Below, in pieces: positions 1 through 7,968 of a stretch of 35,530 nucleotides of DNA. The stretch is from Candidatus Galloscillospira excrementipullorum (GTDB lineage: Bacteria; Bacillota; Clostridia; Oscillospirales; Feifaniaceae): positions 1-35,530 of the forward strand of contig DVNV01000031.1 in assembly GCA_018714125.1 (NCBI GenBank). Direction: 5' to 3'. The first letter of the stretch is position 1. Every line of letters begins with the position of its first letter. The notes below the pieces were generated by a model. It saw only the letters and a list, made by a program, of their open reading frames with translations, made no database searches and had not been told where the DNA came from. Made by a program: the position numbers and the translations under genes.

Positions 1-294
1 GGCTGCGCGGCATGCCGCGCAGCCCCCGGCCGGCAAACAGGGGACGGCCCGGCCTTATCGTAAGGCCCCCTGCCGCCCGCCCCGCAGGCACGGACAAGGT
101 CCGTGCCGGGAGGGCCTTTGACCCCGGAAAAGACACAAGTGTGCTGAAAAAAGCCGGCCGTTTTGGCACAGAGAAAGGAGGTTGGAAGAAAAAGGGGGTC
201 AAAGGCCCTCGGAGCCCGCAAGCCCCCTTGAGAGGGGGCTTGCGGGAAGCGGGGCGGGCGGCATGGCCGGACAGGACGCCCCGGGCCCGCTTGG
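1..294. other. Intergenic region dense in hairpins
   Basis: No convincing gene is seen here. The stretch holds several perfect inverted repeats: 1-24 (10-bp arms, loop CATG), 51-67 (GGCCTTA/TAAGGCC), 87-107 (GGCACGGAC/GTCCGTGCC) and 215-246 (14-bp arms, loop TGAG). A longer-range 16-bp pair (GAGGGCCTTTGACCCC, 110-125, with its complement at 195-210) encloses 69 bases that include an AAAGGAGG string with no start codon at a useful distance. It lies downstream of noc on the minus strand, so the 215-246 hairpin may end noc transcription, although no clean U-tract follows it. Confidence 0.5.
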
Positions 295-1080
295 TTATTT
301 CGGGATGAGGATGCGGTATTCGTAGCAGCCGTCGCGCTCCTGCATTTCGGCCCTGGCGGGGATGCCGGAGGTTTTCATGATGGACAGGGCGCGATCCACC
401 GTGTTGAGAAAAAGGCGCACGTCCTTGACAATGGCCTTTTTTCGTGGGGCGGGGACGGGCTGAGGCTCGAGCAGGCGGTCGACCAGCCGGTCGGTGGCGG
501 CCACCGTCAGCTTTTGGGAGAGGATGCGTGAGAGCGCCGTCTCGCGCAGCTCCTCGGGCAGGCGCAGCAGGGCGCGTGCATGGCGCTCGGTCAGGCCCGC
601 CTTGCGGATTTTGGCGCGCAGGCCGGGGTCCAGCTTGAGCAGGCGCAGCTTGTTGGCGATGGTGGACTGGGTTTTGCCCAGCGTGGCGGCGGCCTGCTCC
701 TGGGTGAGGTTTTGCTCGGCCAAAAGACGGGCCAGCCCCTCAGCCTCTTCAAAAAAGTCGAGGTCGCGCCGCTGCAGGTTTTCCACCAGCGCCATGACGG
801 CGGCCTCCTGGTCGGGCATGTCCACCAGAAGGGCGGGGATTTTGGTCAGCCCGGCCATGACGGCCGCGCGCAGACGCCTCTCCCCCGCCACAAGCTCATA
901 CTCTCCCCTGCCCACCGCACGCACCGTCACGGGCTGCAGCAGGCCGTGACGCCGGATGGATTCCGACAGCTCCATGAGAGCGTCCTCGTCAAAAACGCGG
1001 CGGGGCTGGTAGCGGCTGGGCGAGACCTGCGTGATGCCAAGCGTGACCAGCTTGCCGGACTTTGTCGTTTTTTGCAGCAT
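295..1080 (-). CDS. noc: Noc, ParB-family nucleoid occlusion protein
   Basis: A 261-residue ParB/Noc protein. Family knowledge: Noc is a CTP-dependent DNA clamp that loads at specific sites and blocks division over the nucleoid. Seen: the ParB N-domain with the nucleotide-binding GERR motif (ELVAGERRLRAA), the ENLQR helix, a helix-turn-helix around QSTIANKLRLLKL, TERHARALLRL, and a C-terminal dimer region ending RILIPK. The QSTIANKLRLLKL, PRKKA and terminal IPK strings match Noc better than ParB/Spo0J. The track ORF starts far upstream, but ATG 1080 has AAAGGAGG before it and fits the family. The N-terminus is short and charged (MLQKTTKSGKL) and lacks the FSRFFGLG-like amphipathic membrane helix of Bacillus Noc. 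It has its own promoter. In many Firmicutes noc follows rsmG directly; here about 11 kb separates them. Confidence 0.88.
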   Translation of the reverse strand: MLQKTTKSGKLVTLGITQVSPSRYQPRRVFDEDALMELSESIRRHGLLQPVTVRAVGRGEYELVAGERRLRAAVMAGLTKIPALLVDMPDQEAAVMALVENLQRRDLDFFEEAEGLARLLAEQNLTQEQAAATLGKTQSTIANKLRLLKLDPGLRAKIRKAGLTERHARALLRLPEELRETALSRILSQKLTVAATDRLVDRLLEPQPVPAPRKKAIVKDVRLFLNTVDRALSIMKTSGIPARAEMQERDGCYEYRILIPK

Positions 1081-1118
1081 GGGAGCTCCTCCTTTTGCGG
1101 CAAGGTATTTCCAAGGAA

Positions 1119-1147
1119 AGAATACCATATATTGGTATATTGTGCAA
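1119..1147 (-). promoter_or_regulatory. noc promoter with palindrome in the spacer
   Basis: Reading the minus strand there is a -35 TTGCAC (1142-1147), a 17-bp spacer and a -10 TATTCT (1119-1124) with an extended TG. The spacer contains the inverted repeat ATACCA-TATAT-TGGTAT (1122-1138), which overlaps the -10. The position suits a repressor operator; which regulator binds is not known. Confidence 0.6.
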
Positions 1148-1253
1148 ACATTTTCCATCGCAAATTCCGCCAAAAAGCGGGCGGCCCCCTTTTTCCGCAC
1201 CGGCGGCGCAAAGGGGAGGCGGAGGGCCGCAAAAAAGAGGGGCGGCAGGGGGG

Positions 1254-1303
1254 CAAAAAAAGAACCGCCCACCGCACGGCAGGCCCTGCCGTACAGTGGG
1301 CGG
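1254..1303 (-). terminator. Intrinsic terminator of the GGGtGRT operon
   Basis: On the minus strand a 39-base palindrome with 19 paired positions, including G:U pairs, is followed by TTCTTTTTTTG. Only the minus-strand RNA pairs fully (the plus strand has C:A mismatches), so it serves the 3028-1341 operon. Confidence 0.85.
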
Positions 1304-1340
1304 AAAAATCCAAACGATTTCAAAAGGGGGAGGGGCGCCG

Positions 1341-2330
1341 TCACTTGACGCAGGCCACGGCGCAGGCGACCGTGGCGCCCACCATGGGGTTGTTGCCCAT
1401 GCCGATGAAGCCCATCATGTCCACATGGGCCGGCACCGAGGAGGAGCCGGCGAACTGGGCGTCGCCGTGCATGCGGCCCATGGAGTCGGTCAGGCCGTAG
1501 GAAGCGGGGCCGGCGGCCACGTTGTCGGGGTGCAGGGTGCGGCCGGTGCCGCCGCCCGAAGCCACCGAGAAATAGGGGCGGCCGTTTTCAATGGCCCACT
1601 TTTTGTAGGTTCCGGCCACGAGGTGCTGGAAGCGGGTGGGGTTGGTGGAATTTCCAGTGATGGAGACGTCGACGGCCTCCTTTTGCATGATGGCCACGCC
1701 CTCGCGCACGTCGTTTGCGCCGTAGCAGCGGACGGCGGCGCGGTCGCCCTGGGAGAAGGCCACTTCGCGCACAACGGCAAGCTCCCCGGTGTGATAGTCG
1801 AACTTGGTCTCAACATAGGTAAAGCCGTTGATGCGGGCAATGATGTAGGCGGCGTCCTTGCCCAGGCCGTTGAGAATCACGCGCAGGGGCTTGGAGCGCA
1901 CCTTGTTGGCGGTGCGGGCGATGCCGATGGCGCCCTCTGCGGCGGCAAAGGACTCATGGCCGGCCAAAAAGCAAAAACACTCGGTCTCGTCGCGCAGCAG
2001 CATGGCGGCCAGGTTGCCGTGGCCGACGCCCACCTTGCGCTCGTAGGCCACCGAGCCGGGGACACAGAAGGCCTGCAGGCCAAGGCCGATTTTTTCGGCG
2101 GCCTGGGCGGCCGTGGAGCAGCCGGCCTTGAGGGCGATGGCGCAGCCCAGCGTGTAGGCCCACACGGCGTTGTCAAAGGCGATGGGCTGCACGCCGCGCA
2201 CGAGCTGGGCGCAGTCGACCCCGTTTGCAAGGCAAAGCGATTGGCATTCCTCCAGGGAAGAAAACCCGTAGTGCGCCAGGGCCTCGGCCAGCGAGGCCTC
2301 GCGGCGGTCGAATCCTTCAAATGTGACCAT
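1341..2330 (-). CDS. GGGtGRT protein (uncharacterised, linked to Fe-S scaffold)
   Basis: A 329-residue soluble protein of the GGGtGRT family, named for the glycine-rich motif seen here as SGGGTGRTLHPD near residue 258. The family is found mainly in anaerobes, often beside a NifU/IscU-like scaffold, as here. Its biochemical role is not established. Seen: cysteines cluster in the N-terminal part (C29, C33, C40, C63, C71), followed by further ones (ECFCF) and a C-terminal CAVAC. The track start (GTG 2339) sits against the ribosome binding site; ATG 2330 has AAAGGAG at 8 bases and is chosen. The gap to the upstream scaffold gene is only 5 bases, so they form one transcript ended by the 1254-1303 terminator. 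A role in Fe-S or sulfur handling is inference from the neighbour. Confidence 0.85.
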   Translation of the reverse strand: MVTFEGFDRREASLAEALAHYGFSSLEECQSLCLANGVDCAQLVRGVQPIAFDNAVWAYTLGCAIALKAGCSTAAQAAEKIGLGLQAFCVPGSVAYERKVGVGHGNLAAMLLRDETECFCFLAGHESFAAAEGAIGIARTANKVRSKPLRVILNGLGKDAAYIIARINGFTYVETKFDYHTGELAVVREVAFSQGDRAAVRCYGANDVREGVAIMQKEAVDVSITGNSTNPTRFQHLVAGTYKKWAIENGRPYFSVASGGGTGRTLHPDNVAAGPASYGLTDSMGRMHGDAQFAGSSSVPAHVDMMGFIGMGNNPMVGATVACAVACVK

Positions 2331-2335
2331 GGCAA

Positions 2336-3028
2336 TCACTCCTTTCGAGGGTCGATGACCCGTACGGCCTCGCCAAAGCGGCCGTAAGTACCGATATTCT
2401 TTTCGTAGGCCTCCCTGGGGTCAACGCCGTCGCGGATGGCGGCCATCATCTTGCCCAGGTGGACAAAGCGGTAGCCGATGACCTCGTCGTTTTGGTCAAG
2501 CCCCACCGAGAGGACATAACCCTCGGCCATCTCCAGGTAGCGCACGCCCTTTTCCTTCGAGCCGAACATGGTGCCCACCTGGGAGCGCAGGCCCTTGCCC
2601 AGGTCCTCGAGCGAGGCGCCGATGGGCAGGCCGCCTTCGGAGAAGGCGGTTTGGGAGCGCCCGTAGACAAGCTGCTTGAAGACTTCGCGCATGGCCACGT
2701 TGATGGCGTCGCACACCAGGTCGGTGTTGAGCGCCTCAAGCAGGGTTTTCCCCTGGAGGATCTCTGCCGCCATGGCGGCGGAGTGGGTCATGCCGGAGCA
2801 GCCGAGCACCTCCACGAGAGCCTCCTCAATGATTCCTTTTTTCACGTTGAGGGTCAGCTTGCAGCCGCCCTGCTGGGGGGCGCACCAGCCGATGCCGTGC
2901 GAAAGCCCGGAAATATCCTCAATCTGTTTGACCGGCACCCAGGCCCCTTCCTCGGGGATGGGGGCGGGCCCGTGGTTACAGCCCTGTGCCACGCGGCACA
3001 TGTTTTGCACCTCATGGGTAAACGCCAT
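2336..3028 (-). CDS. NifU/IscU-like iron-sulfur cluster scaffold protein
   Basis: A 230-residue protein of the IscU/NifU N-terminal family, which assembles Fe-S clusters and passes them to apoproteins. Six cysteines lie in the first half (C11, C17, C49, C56, C77, C106). The GCSGMTHSAAMAAEI segment corresponds to the scaffold Cys-Ser helix. The protein is longer than a classical IscU (~130 residues) and has a C-terminal extension, as in the versions paired with GGGtGRT. ATG 3028 is preceded by GGAGG at 8 bases. No cysteine desulfurase (iscS/nifS) is in the window, so sulfur must come from elsewhere. It is the first gene of a two-gene operon with a near-consensus promoter at 3165-3192 and a GC-rich leader of about 130 bases. 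Confidence 0.82.
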   Translation of the reverse strand: MAFTHEVQNMCRVAQGCNHGPAPIPEEGAWVPVKQIEDISGLSHGIGWCAPQQGGCKLTLNVKKGIIEEALVEVLGCSGMTHSAAMAAEILQGKTLLEALNTDLVCDAINVAMREVFKQLVYGRSQTAFSEGGLPIGASLEDLGKGLRSQVGTMFGSKEKGVRYLEMAEGYVLSVGLDQNDEVIGYRFVHLGKMMAAIRDGVDPREAYEKNIGTYGRFGEAVRVIDPRKE

Positions 3029-3164
3029 GTCGGGAAACCTCCTGAATGTTTTTGACGGCGCCCCATGCCCGGGCTGGCGGCCGGTGCTTGCGCGGTGCCG
3101 GCGCGGGTGAAACAGGGCGCGCGGGAGCCGGTGCGGCAGGCTGTGCCGCCCGGCTTCTTTTTCT

Positions 3165-3192
3165 ATTATACCCCGAAAACGGGGGAAGTCAA
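3165..3192 (-). promoter_or_regulatory. Promoter of the scaffold-GGGtGRT operon
   Basis: The minus strand reads TTGACT (3187-3192), a 16-bp spacer, then a perfect TATAAT (3165-3170). The spacer is an inverted repeat, CCCCG-TTTT-CGGGG, which could be an operator. The leader down to the start codon (3029-3158) is strongly GC-rich and can fold, but I do not recognise a riboswitch class. Confidence 0.75.
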
Positions 3193-3421
3193 TGAGGGCG
3201 CAGTACTAAGCGCACGGGGGCGGCCATAGGCTTAAAGGGAAAGGGTGCGCCGGGGAGGGCCTTGTCAGGAGAGGGGCCCCTTTTTTGCACGCAGCCCGCA
3301 GGACGCCCTCCCGCACAAGGGGGAGGGCCTGCGAAAAGGGGCTCCGTTTGAAAAAGGCCTGCCCCCTTTTCGGGGCGCGGGCGGGGGGCGCCTGTTTGAC
3401 AAACACACGGGGAGGGATTGT
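3193..3421. other. Divergent intergenic region with hairpins
   Basis: No gene is seen. Inverted repeats are present, for example GCCCTCCC/GGGAGGGC around 3311-3334 and GGGGCCCC followed by six T at about 3275-3288, which could terminate leftward-initiated or read-through plus-strand RNA. No convincing promoter for the symporter gene was found. Confidence 0.35.
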
Positions 3422-4567
3422 ATGCGGGCCGGATGGTCGTCCCGGGCGGGACTGGTCTGGGCTGCGGCGGGCAGCGCCGTGGGCTTTGGGAACCTGCTGA
3501 AATTTCCTGCGGCGCTCGAGCGGGGCGGCGGAGCCTTCCTGCTGCTCTATCTGCTCATTGTCTGCCTGATGGGCATGCCGCTTTTGTGCCTGGAGTTTTG
3601 GGCAGGGCGGCGTGCGGGGGGCGGGCCGCCTGCCGTGATGGGGCGGCTTGCCGTCTTTCCCCTGCTGGCCTGCGTTTTCTCGCTTGCCTACTACCTGCGC
3701 CTGGGGGGCTGGACGGTGAGCCTTCTGGCGCGCTGCGCCGGCCTGACGCTGCCCTCCCCGGCGGGGGCGCTGCTCTTCGGGGTGCTGACGCTGGCCGCCA
3801 GAAGGCGCGGCGCACCCGCCATTGAGCGATGCAGCCGTGCCGCCATGCCCCTGCTCATCCTGCTGCTGACGGTGCTGGCGCTGTGGGCTGCCTCCCTGCC
3901 GGGGGCGGGAGAGGCGCTGGGCGCGGCGCTGCGGGTGGAGCCGTCGGCACTGCCGGAGCAGCTGCTGCCGGCGCTGGGGCAGGCCTTTTTTTCCCTGTCG
4001 CTGGGCATGGGCGTCATGCTGACCTACGGCTCCTACCTGCCCCCCGGCAGGTCGGTGTCGGGCGAGGCGGCCGCCGTCTGCCTGATAGACACCCTGTGCG
4101 CCCTGCTGGCGGCCGCCGTGGTGCTGCCGCTCGGCATGGACCACGCGGGAGACGCCGCCTTTTTCCTGGGGATGGAGCGGCTGCTGGCCCCCATGCCCAT
4201 GGGCGGGCTGCTGGCGGCCGCCGGGCTGGCCGCCATCCTGCTGGCCGCGCTGACCTCCTCCATGGGCATGGCCGACTGCATCGCCGATGCCATGCCCCGG
4301 GCCTTCGTGCCCCTGATGCCCCTCATGCTGCTGCTGGCCTCCCCCACCGCCATGCAGGCCTCCCCCGCCGCCGACTGGCTGCCCCGCACCATTGACCTGG
4401 TGCTGCTGCCCGCCTCGGAGGCTGCGCTGCTGGTGCTGCTTCTTGTAAAAACATTGGGTATTTTTACAAGAAAATATTACAAAATAGGGAAAAACGGGGA
4501 AAAACCAAAAAAGCCCTGGCTCAAACGGGGCAAACGGCAGCGGCCGAGATTTGGAATATTTGATTAA
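3422..4567 (+). CDS. Compact NSS-family sodium:solute symporter
   Basis: A 381-residue membrane protein of the neurotransmitter:sodium symporter (SNF) family, which imports amino acids or related solutes with Na+. Seen: TM1 with the family signature (AAAGSAVGFGNLLKFP), TM2 beginning GGGAFLLLYLL and ending in the conserved MPLLCLEFWAG, TM6 with FFSLSLGMGVMLTYGSYLP, and TM8 with ALTSSMGMADCIADAM. Bacterial members usually have 440-500 residues; here the TM3-TM5 segment and the loop after TM7 are short, so it is a compact or reduced version. The C-terminal tail is lysine/arginine-rich. ATG 3422 (GGGAGGG before it) is chosen because the track ORF adds low-complexity upstream translation. The substrate is not predictable. 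It is convergent with the MFS gene. Confidence 0.8.
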   Translation: MRAGWSSRAGLVWAAAGSAVGFGNLLKFPAALERGGGAFLLLYLLIVCLMGMPLLCLEFWAGRRAGGGPPAVMGRLAVFPLLACVFSLAYYLRLGGWTVSLLARCAGLTLPSPAGALLFGVLTLAARRRGAPAIERCSRAAMPLLILLLTVLALWAASLPGAGEALGAALRVEPSALPEQLLPALGQAFFSLSLGMGVMLTYGSYLPPGRSVSGEAAAVCLIDTLCALLAAAVVLPLGMDHAGDAAFFLGMERLLAPMPMGGLLAAAGLAAILLAALTSSMGMADCIADAMPRAFVPLMPLMLLLASPTAMQASPAADWLPRTIDLVLLPASEAALLVLLLVKTLGIFTRKYYKIGKNGEKPKKPWLKRGKRQRPRFGIFD

Positions 4568-4670
4568 AATAATACTGTTTGGAGTATCATTTGAAAAACC
4601 CCTTGCAAAGGGCTTTGGGGCGGCCTGGCGCGGCAAAAGGCAAAGGCAGGGCCCCGCTCCCTTAAGGGTA

Positions 4671-4713
4671 CACAAAAAAAGAGCCGCAGTTTCCCGGCGG
4701 GAGGCTGCGGCTC
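4671..4713 (-). terminator. Terminator of the first MFS gene
   Basis: GAGCCGCAG (4681-4689) pairs with CTGCGGCTC (4705-4713). On the minus strand the hairpin is followed by TTTTTTTGTG. It lies downstream of the 4853-6145 gene. Confidence 0.8.
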
Positions 4714-4852
4714 CTTTGAGCGGCATATACGGACTTGTCGGGGAGGCTGCGGCCCCCGAGCCGGGGCGGTTTGCGGACCGCAGGGGGAAGGGGTGCAAAA
4801 AAGGGAAAAAAAGCAAGACGCCGCCGGCATTTGGGGCGCCTTGCCGGGTTTC

Positions 4853-6145
4853 TCATTCGTTTGCGGGGGCGGGAGCGTTGTTGAGGGCGTCAAATTTGGC
4901 GATTTCGGCGGGAGAGGTGCGGATGGCCGCCAGCATGAGGACCAGCACCAGCAGTGAGCAGACCGAGACCGCCACAAAGGCGGGGATGTAGGAGCCGGTG
5001 ACGTCGCGGATGGCGGCGGTGACCGGCATGCCCAGCGAGACGCCCAGCCGGTCAAAGACCTGGCAGACGCCGTAGATGCGCGAATACTCGCGCTCGCCCA
5101 GCAGGCGGCCGGTCATGTAGGGGGGCTGCATGGTGGGGGCGGCGTTGGCAAAGCCGAAGACGAGGGAAAAGACCATGGGCAGCGGCGAGCGCGAGGCAAA
5201 GCACAGCACAAGCCCCGAGAGCGTCATGAGCGAGAAGAGCATGATGGTTCCGGTTTTCATGCCGAAGCGGTCGTACACGCGGCCCAGCACGACCTTGCCC
5301 AGCACCAAAATGGCCATCATGGCCGAAAAGACCCTTGCGGCATACATGGAGGAGTAGCCGATGTCGGTCAGGTAGGCAATCAGGTTGTTTTGCAGGCCCA
5401 TGCTGCAGACCTCGGTGAGGAAGAGGGCGCCGCCGTAGAACCAGAAGGTTTTGGACTTGAAGGCCTGGGCGCGCGTCATGCCCGAGAGCGGGCGGTTCTC
5501 GCCCGCCGGGGCGACGGGCAGCGAGTCTGCCCCGAGGGCCCGTTGCCCCATCTCCTCGGGGGTCTCCTTGATGAGGAAGAGGATGACGGGCACCGTGATG
5601 ACGAGGTAGACAACGGCAAGCTGCACGAAGCCGGCGCGCCAGCCGGTGCCCTCGATGGTGGCCGTGACGATGGGGGTCATGACCGAGCCGGCAAGGCCGG
5701 AGCCGGCCAGGGCAAGGCCCATGGCAAGGCCGCGCTTTTCCACGAACCAGTTGGAGAGGATTTTGGGAATGGGCACGCCGATGAGCATGCCCTGGAAAAG
5801 GCCCTTGACCGAGCCGATGACATAAAACCAATAGACATTTTTGGCCATGGAGTAGCCGAACATGCAGGCGCCGATGATGAGGCAGCCCACCAGCATGACG
5901 TTTTTGAACCGGTGGTCTTTGAAAAATTCTCCCCAGATGGGGGCCATGAGCAGGCCCGCAAAGGTGGAAAAGGAGGAATAGAGCGTAAACACCGAGCGGG
6001 TGACGTCGAACTCTGTGGAACAGGGGACGATAAAGGCGGAGAGCGTGTTTTGAATGATGCCGATGGCGGCAGCCTGGATGCACAGGCAGCCAAACACCAC
6101 GACCCAGCCGTAGAAAAACCGGGGAGCATGCCGTTGCTGCTGCAA
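4853..6145 (-). CDS. MFS transporter, OFA (oxalate/formate antiporter-like) type
   Basis: A major facilitator carrier of about 430 residues with 12 predicted membrane segments. It opens with RFFYGWVVVFGC, typical of the OFA/monocarboxylate-like MFS group, and has the helix 4-5 region (LSNWFVEKRGLAMGLALAGSG) and a C-terminal GEREYSRIYGVCQ. The likely substrate is a small organic anion; this is inference and the exact one cannot be read from sequence. The start is uncertain: the track uses TTG 6181, but TTG 6145 has AAAGG at about 10 bases and begins just before the first helix. It is a close paralogue of the next gene (shared FFYGWVVV, NTLSAFIVPCS, GSGLAGS and GMTRAQAF blocks), pointing to tandem duplication. 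It has its own terminator. Confidence 0.83.
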   Translation of the reverse strand: MQQQRHAPRFFYGWVVVFGCLCIQAAAIGIIQNTLSAFIVPCSTEFDVTRSVFTLYSSFSTFAGLLMAPIWGEFFKDHRFKNVMLVGCLIIGACMFGYSMAKNVYWFYVIGSVKGLFQGMLIGVPIPKILSNWFVEKRGLAMGLALAGSGLAGSVMTPIVTATIEGTGWRAGFVQLAVVYLVITVPVILFLIKETPEEMGQRALGADSLPVAPAGENRPLSGMTRAQAFKSKTFWFYGGALFLTEVCSMGLQNNLIAYLTDIGYSSMYAARVFSAMMAILVLGKVVLGRVYDRFGMKTGTIMLFSLMTLSGLVLCFASRSPLPMVFSLVFGFANAAPTMQPPYMTGRLLGEREYSRIYGVCQVFDRLGVSLGMPVTAAIRDVTGSYIPAFVAVSVCSLLVLVLMLAAIRTSPAEIAKFDALNNAPAPANE

Positions 6146-6221
6146 AAAAATCACACCTTTCTCAAACGGTCTTGAAAGCAAGGCGTCCCCTGCCGCGCGC
6201 CCGGGAGAGTTTTTTCCTCAG

Positions 6222-6260
6222 GACAAACAAAAAAGAGCGCGCCGGGAGGGCACACTCTTT
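6222..6260 (-). terminator. Terminator of the second MFS gene
   Basis: AAAGAGTGTGCC/GGCGCGCTCTTT pair over 12 positions in the minus-strand RNA (two G:U), loop CTCCC (6232-6260), followed by TTTGTTTGTCC. On the plus strand two positions mismatch, so it acts on the minus-strand gene that ends at 6374. Confidence 0.82.
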
Positions 6261-6373
6261 AATGTAATTTTTATACGCAAGAATAACAAGGCATAAAAAC
6301 GGATTTTTGTCTCAACCCGTTTTTGCAGGGGGACGGAAATGGCCAAAAACTTTTTTGACACAGGCCGTCCGGC

Positions 6374-7672
6374 TCAGAGGAGGAACTGCTGCTCCAGCTC
6401 GTTGTTGATTTTGTCAAAGGCGGGAATTTCCTTTTTGGAGAAGCGGATGGCGAAAAGCTCCAGCGCCATGATGACAAAGGCCAGCGCGGCAATGGCGATA
6501 AAGGCGGGGACATAGGAGCCCGTGATGTCGCGCACGGCTGCGGTCAGGGGCACGCCGACGGCGCTGCCCATGCTGACAAAGGGCTGACAGACGCCGTAAA
6601 TGCGGGTGTATTCCCTCTCCCCCAGGAGTTTTCCGGTCATATAGGGGAGCTGCATGGTCTGGATGGTGTCGCCGAAACCGAAGACAATGGCGAAGATGAC
6701 CGGGATGGGCGAGCGCACTGACAGGATCAGCAGCACGGCTGACAGCGAGAGCGTCACCGTAATCACGATGGAGCCAATCCGGATGCCAAAGCGGTCATAG
6801 ATGCTGCCCAGCGCGATTTTGCCGGGCACCAGAATGAACATCATGAGCGAAAAGATGCTGGCGGCATACATGGAGTCAAAGCCCACGTCGGTGAGGTAGC
6901 CGATGATGTTGTTTTGCAGGCCCATGCCGCAGAGCTGGGTGAGAAAGAGGGCCGCAATGTAGCACCAGTAAGTCTTGGAGCGAAATGCCTGGGCGCGCGT
7001 CATGCCGGAGATGGTGCCTCCCATCTCGGCGGGGACTGCCTGGACGTGATCCCAGCCGAGGGGCTTTTGGCCCACGTCCGAGGGGTGCTCCTTGATCAGG
7101 AGCAAAATCACGGGGATGGTGATCAGGAAGAAGACAATGGTGAGCTGCCGGAAGCCGGCACGCCAGCCCATGTTCTGGATGGTGGCCGTGACAAGAGGGG
7201 TCATGATGGAGCCGGCAAGGCCGGAGCCCGCCAGGGCCACGCCCATGGCAAGGCCTCTCTTTTCAATGAACCAGTTGGAGAGGATGCGGGGGATGGGCAC
7301 GCCCGTGAGCAAACCCTGGAAAATTCCGTTGACGGAGGAAATGATGTAAAAATGATAGACGTTGGTGGCCAGCGAGTAGCACCACATGCCGCCGGTCATG
7401 AGCAGACAGCCCAGCAGCATGAAGGGCTTAAAGCGCCGGTTTTTGAAAAATTCACCCCAGAGCGGCGCCATCAAAAGGCCCGACACCATACCAAAAGAGG
7501 TATACATGGTAAAGGTGGCGCGCCCCACCTGCAGGTCTTCAGAGCAGGGCACGATAAAGGCCGAAAGGGTGTTGGAGAGAATGCCGACGGCGGCGGCCTG
7601 GATAAACATGCAGCCGGCAACGACTACCCAGCCGTAAAAAAAACGGGGGCTTTTTCGTGAGGAGAGTTCCAT
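6374..7672 (-). CDS. MFS transporter, OFA type, paralogue of the neighbour
   Basis: A 432-residue MFS carrier with the same architecture as the gene below it: SPRFFYGWVVVAGCMFIQAAAVGI at the start, NTLSAFIVPCSEDL, LSNWFIEKRGLAMGVALAGSG, GMTRAQAFRSKTYW and GEREYTRIYGVCQPF. The paralogues differ mainly in loops and the C-terminal tail (here ENELEQQFLL-like and acidic). ATG 7672 is chosen; the track adds seven residues from a TTG that overlaps the likely GAAAGG ribosome binding site. A promoter and terminator of its own suggest it is regulated separately from its copy. The substrate is unknown, probably a carboxylate. Confidence 0.83.
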   Translation of the reverse strand: MELSSRKSPRFFYGWVVVAGCMFIQAAAVGILSNTLSAFIVPCSEDLQVGRATFTMYTSFGMVSGLLMAPLWGEFFKNRRFKPFMLLGCLLMTGGMWCYSLATNVYHFYIISSVNGIFQGLLTGVPIPRILSNWFIEKRGLAMGVALAGSGLAGSIMTPLVTATIQNMGWRAGFRQLTIVFFLITIPVILLLIKEHPSDVGQKPLGWDHVQAVPAEMGGTISGMTRAQAFRSKTYWCYIAALFLTQLCGMGLQNNIIGYLTDVGFDSMYAASIFSLMMFILVPGKIALGSIYDRFGIRIGSIVITVTLSLSAVLLILSVRSPIPVIFAIVFGFGDTIQTMQLPYMTGKLLGEREYTRIYGVCQPFVSMGSAVGVPLTAAVRDITGSYVPAFIAIAALAFVIMALELFAIRFSKKEIPAFDKINNELEQQFLL

Positions 7673-7770
7673 GGAAGAATACCAGCCTTTCAAAAAAACG
7701 CCCGGTGGGCGCGTAGTGCGACGGCGGCAAAAAAAAAGAACAGCCGCACGACGTTAAAAACAATAGAGCC

Positions 7771-7800
7771 AGTATATCACACCACGGGGAACAAAAACAA
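7771..7800 (-). promoter_or_regulatory. Putative promoter of the second MFS gene
   Basis: The minus strand has TTGTTT (7795-7800), an 18-bp spacer and TATACT (7771-7776), about 100 bases upstream of the start. The surrounding 7700-7890 stretch is clearly AT-rich compared with the rest of the window and holds no gene. Confidence 0.5.
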
Positions 7801-7939
7801 GGATTAGGCGAAAAAAAGCAAAACATTTTCAAAAACAGACAAAAGAAGCGGAAAAATAAGAGTAGAAACCATAAAAAAACAAAAATTCTGCACAATGAAA
7901 CGGGGCTGCCGGCGGCGCCGGCCTCAGGGGCGGCTCTCG

Positions 7940-7968
7940 TTGAATTTTTGTACGCTATGTGATACAAT
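7940..7968 (+). promoter_or_regulatory. Promoter of the SPFH-CPBP operon
   Basis: TTGAAT (7940-7945), 17-bp spacer, TACAAT (7963-7968) with an extended -10 TG. It is about 105 bases ahead of the SPFH gene start. Confidence 0.75.

Noticed and set aside
3029-3158. Leader of the scaffold operon as a known riboswitch
   Set aside because: The region is GC-rich and can fold, but no conserved riboswitch core could be recognised by eye.
3206-4816. 536-residue minus-strand ORF opposite the symporter gene
   Set aside because: It is a shadow of the GC-rich plus-strand gene: low-complexity Gln/Gly/His composition, no domain, no ribosome binding site.
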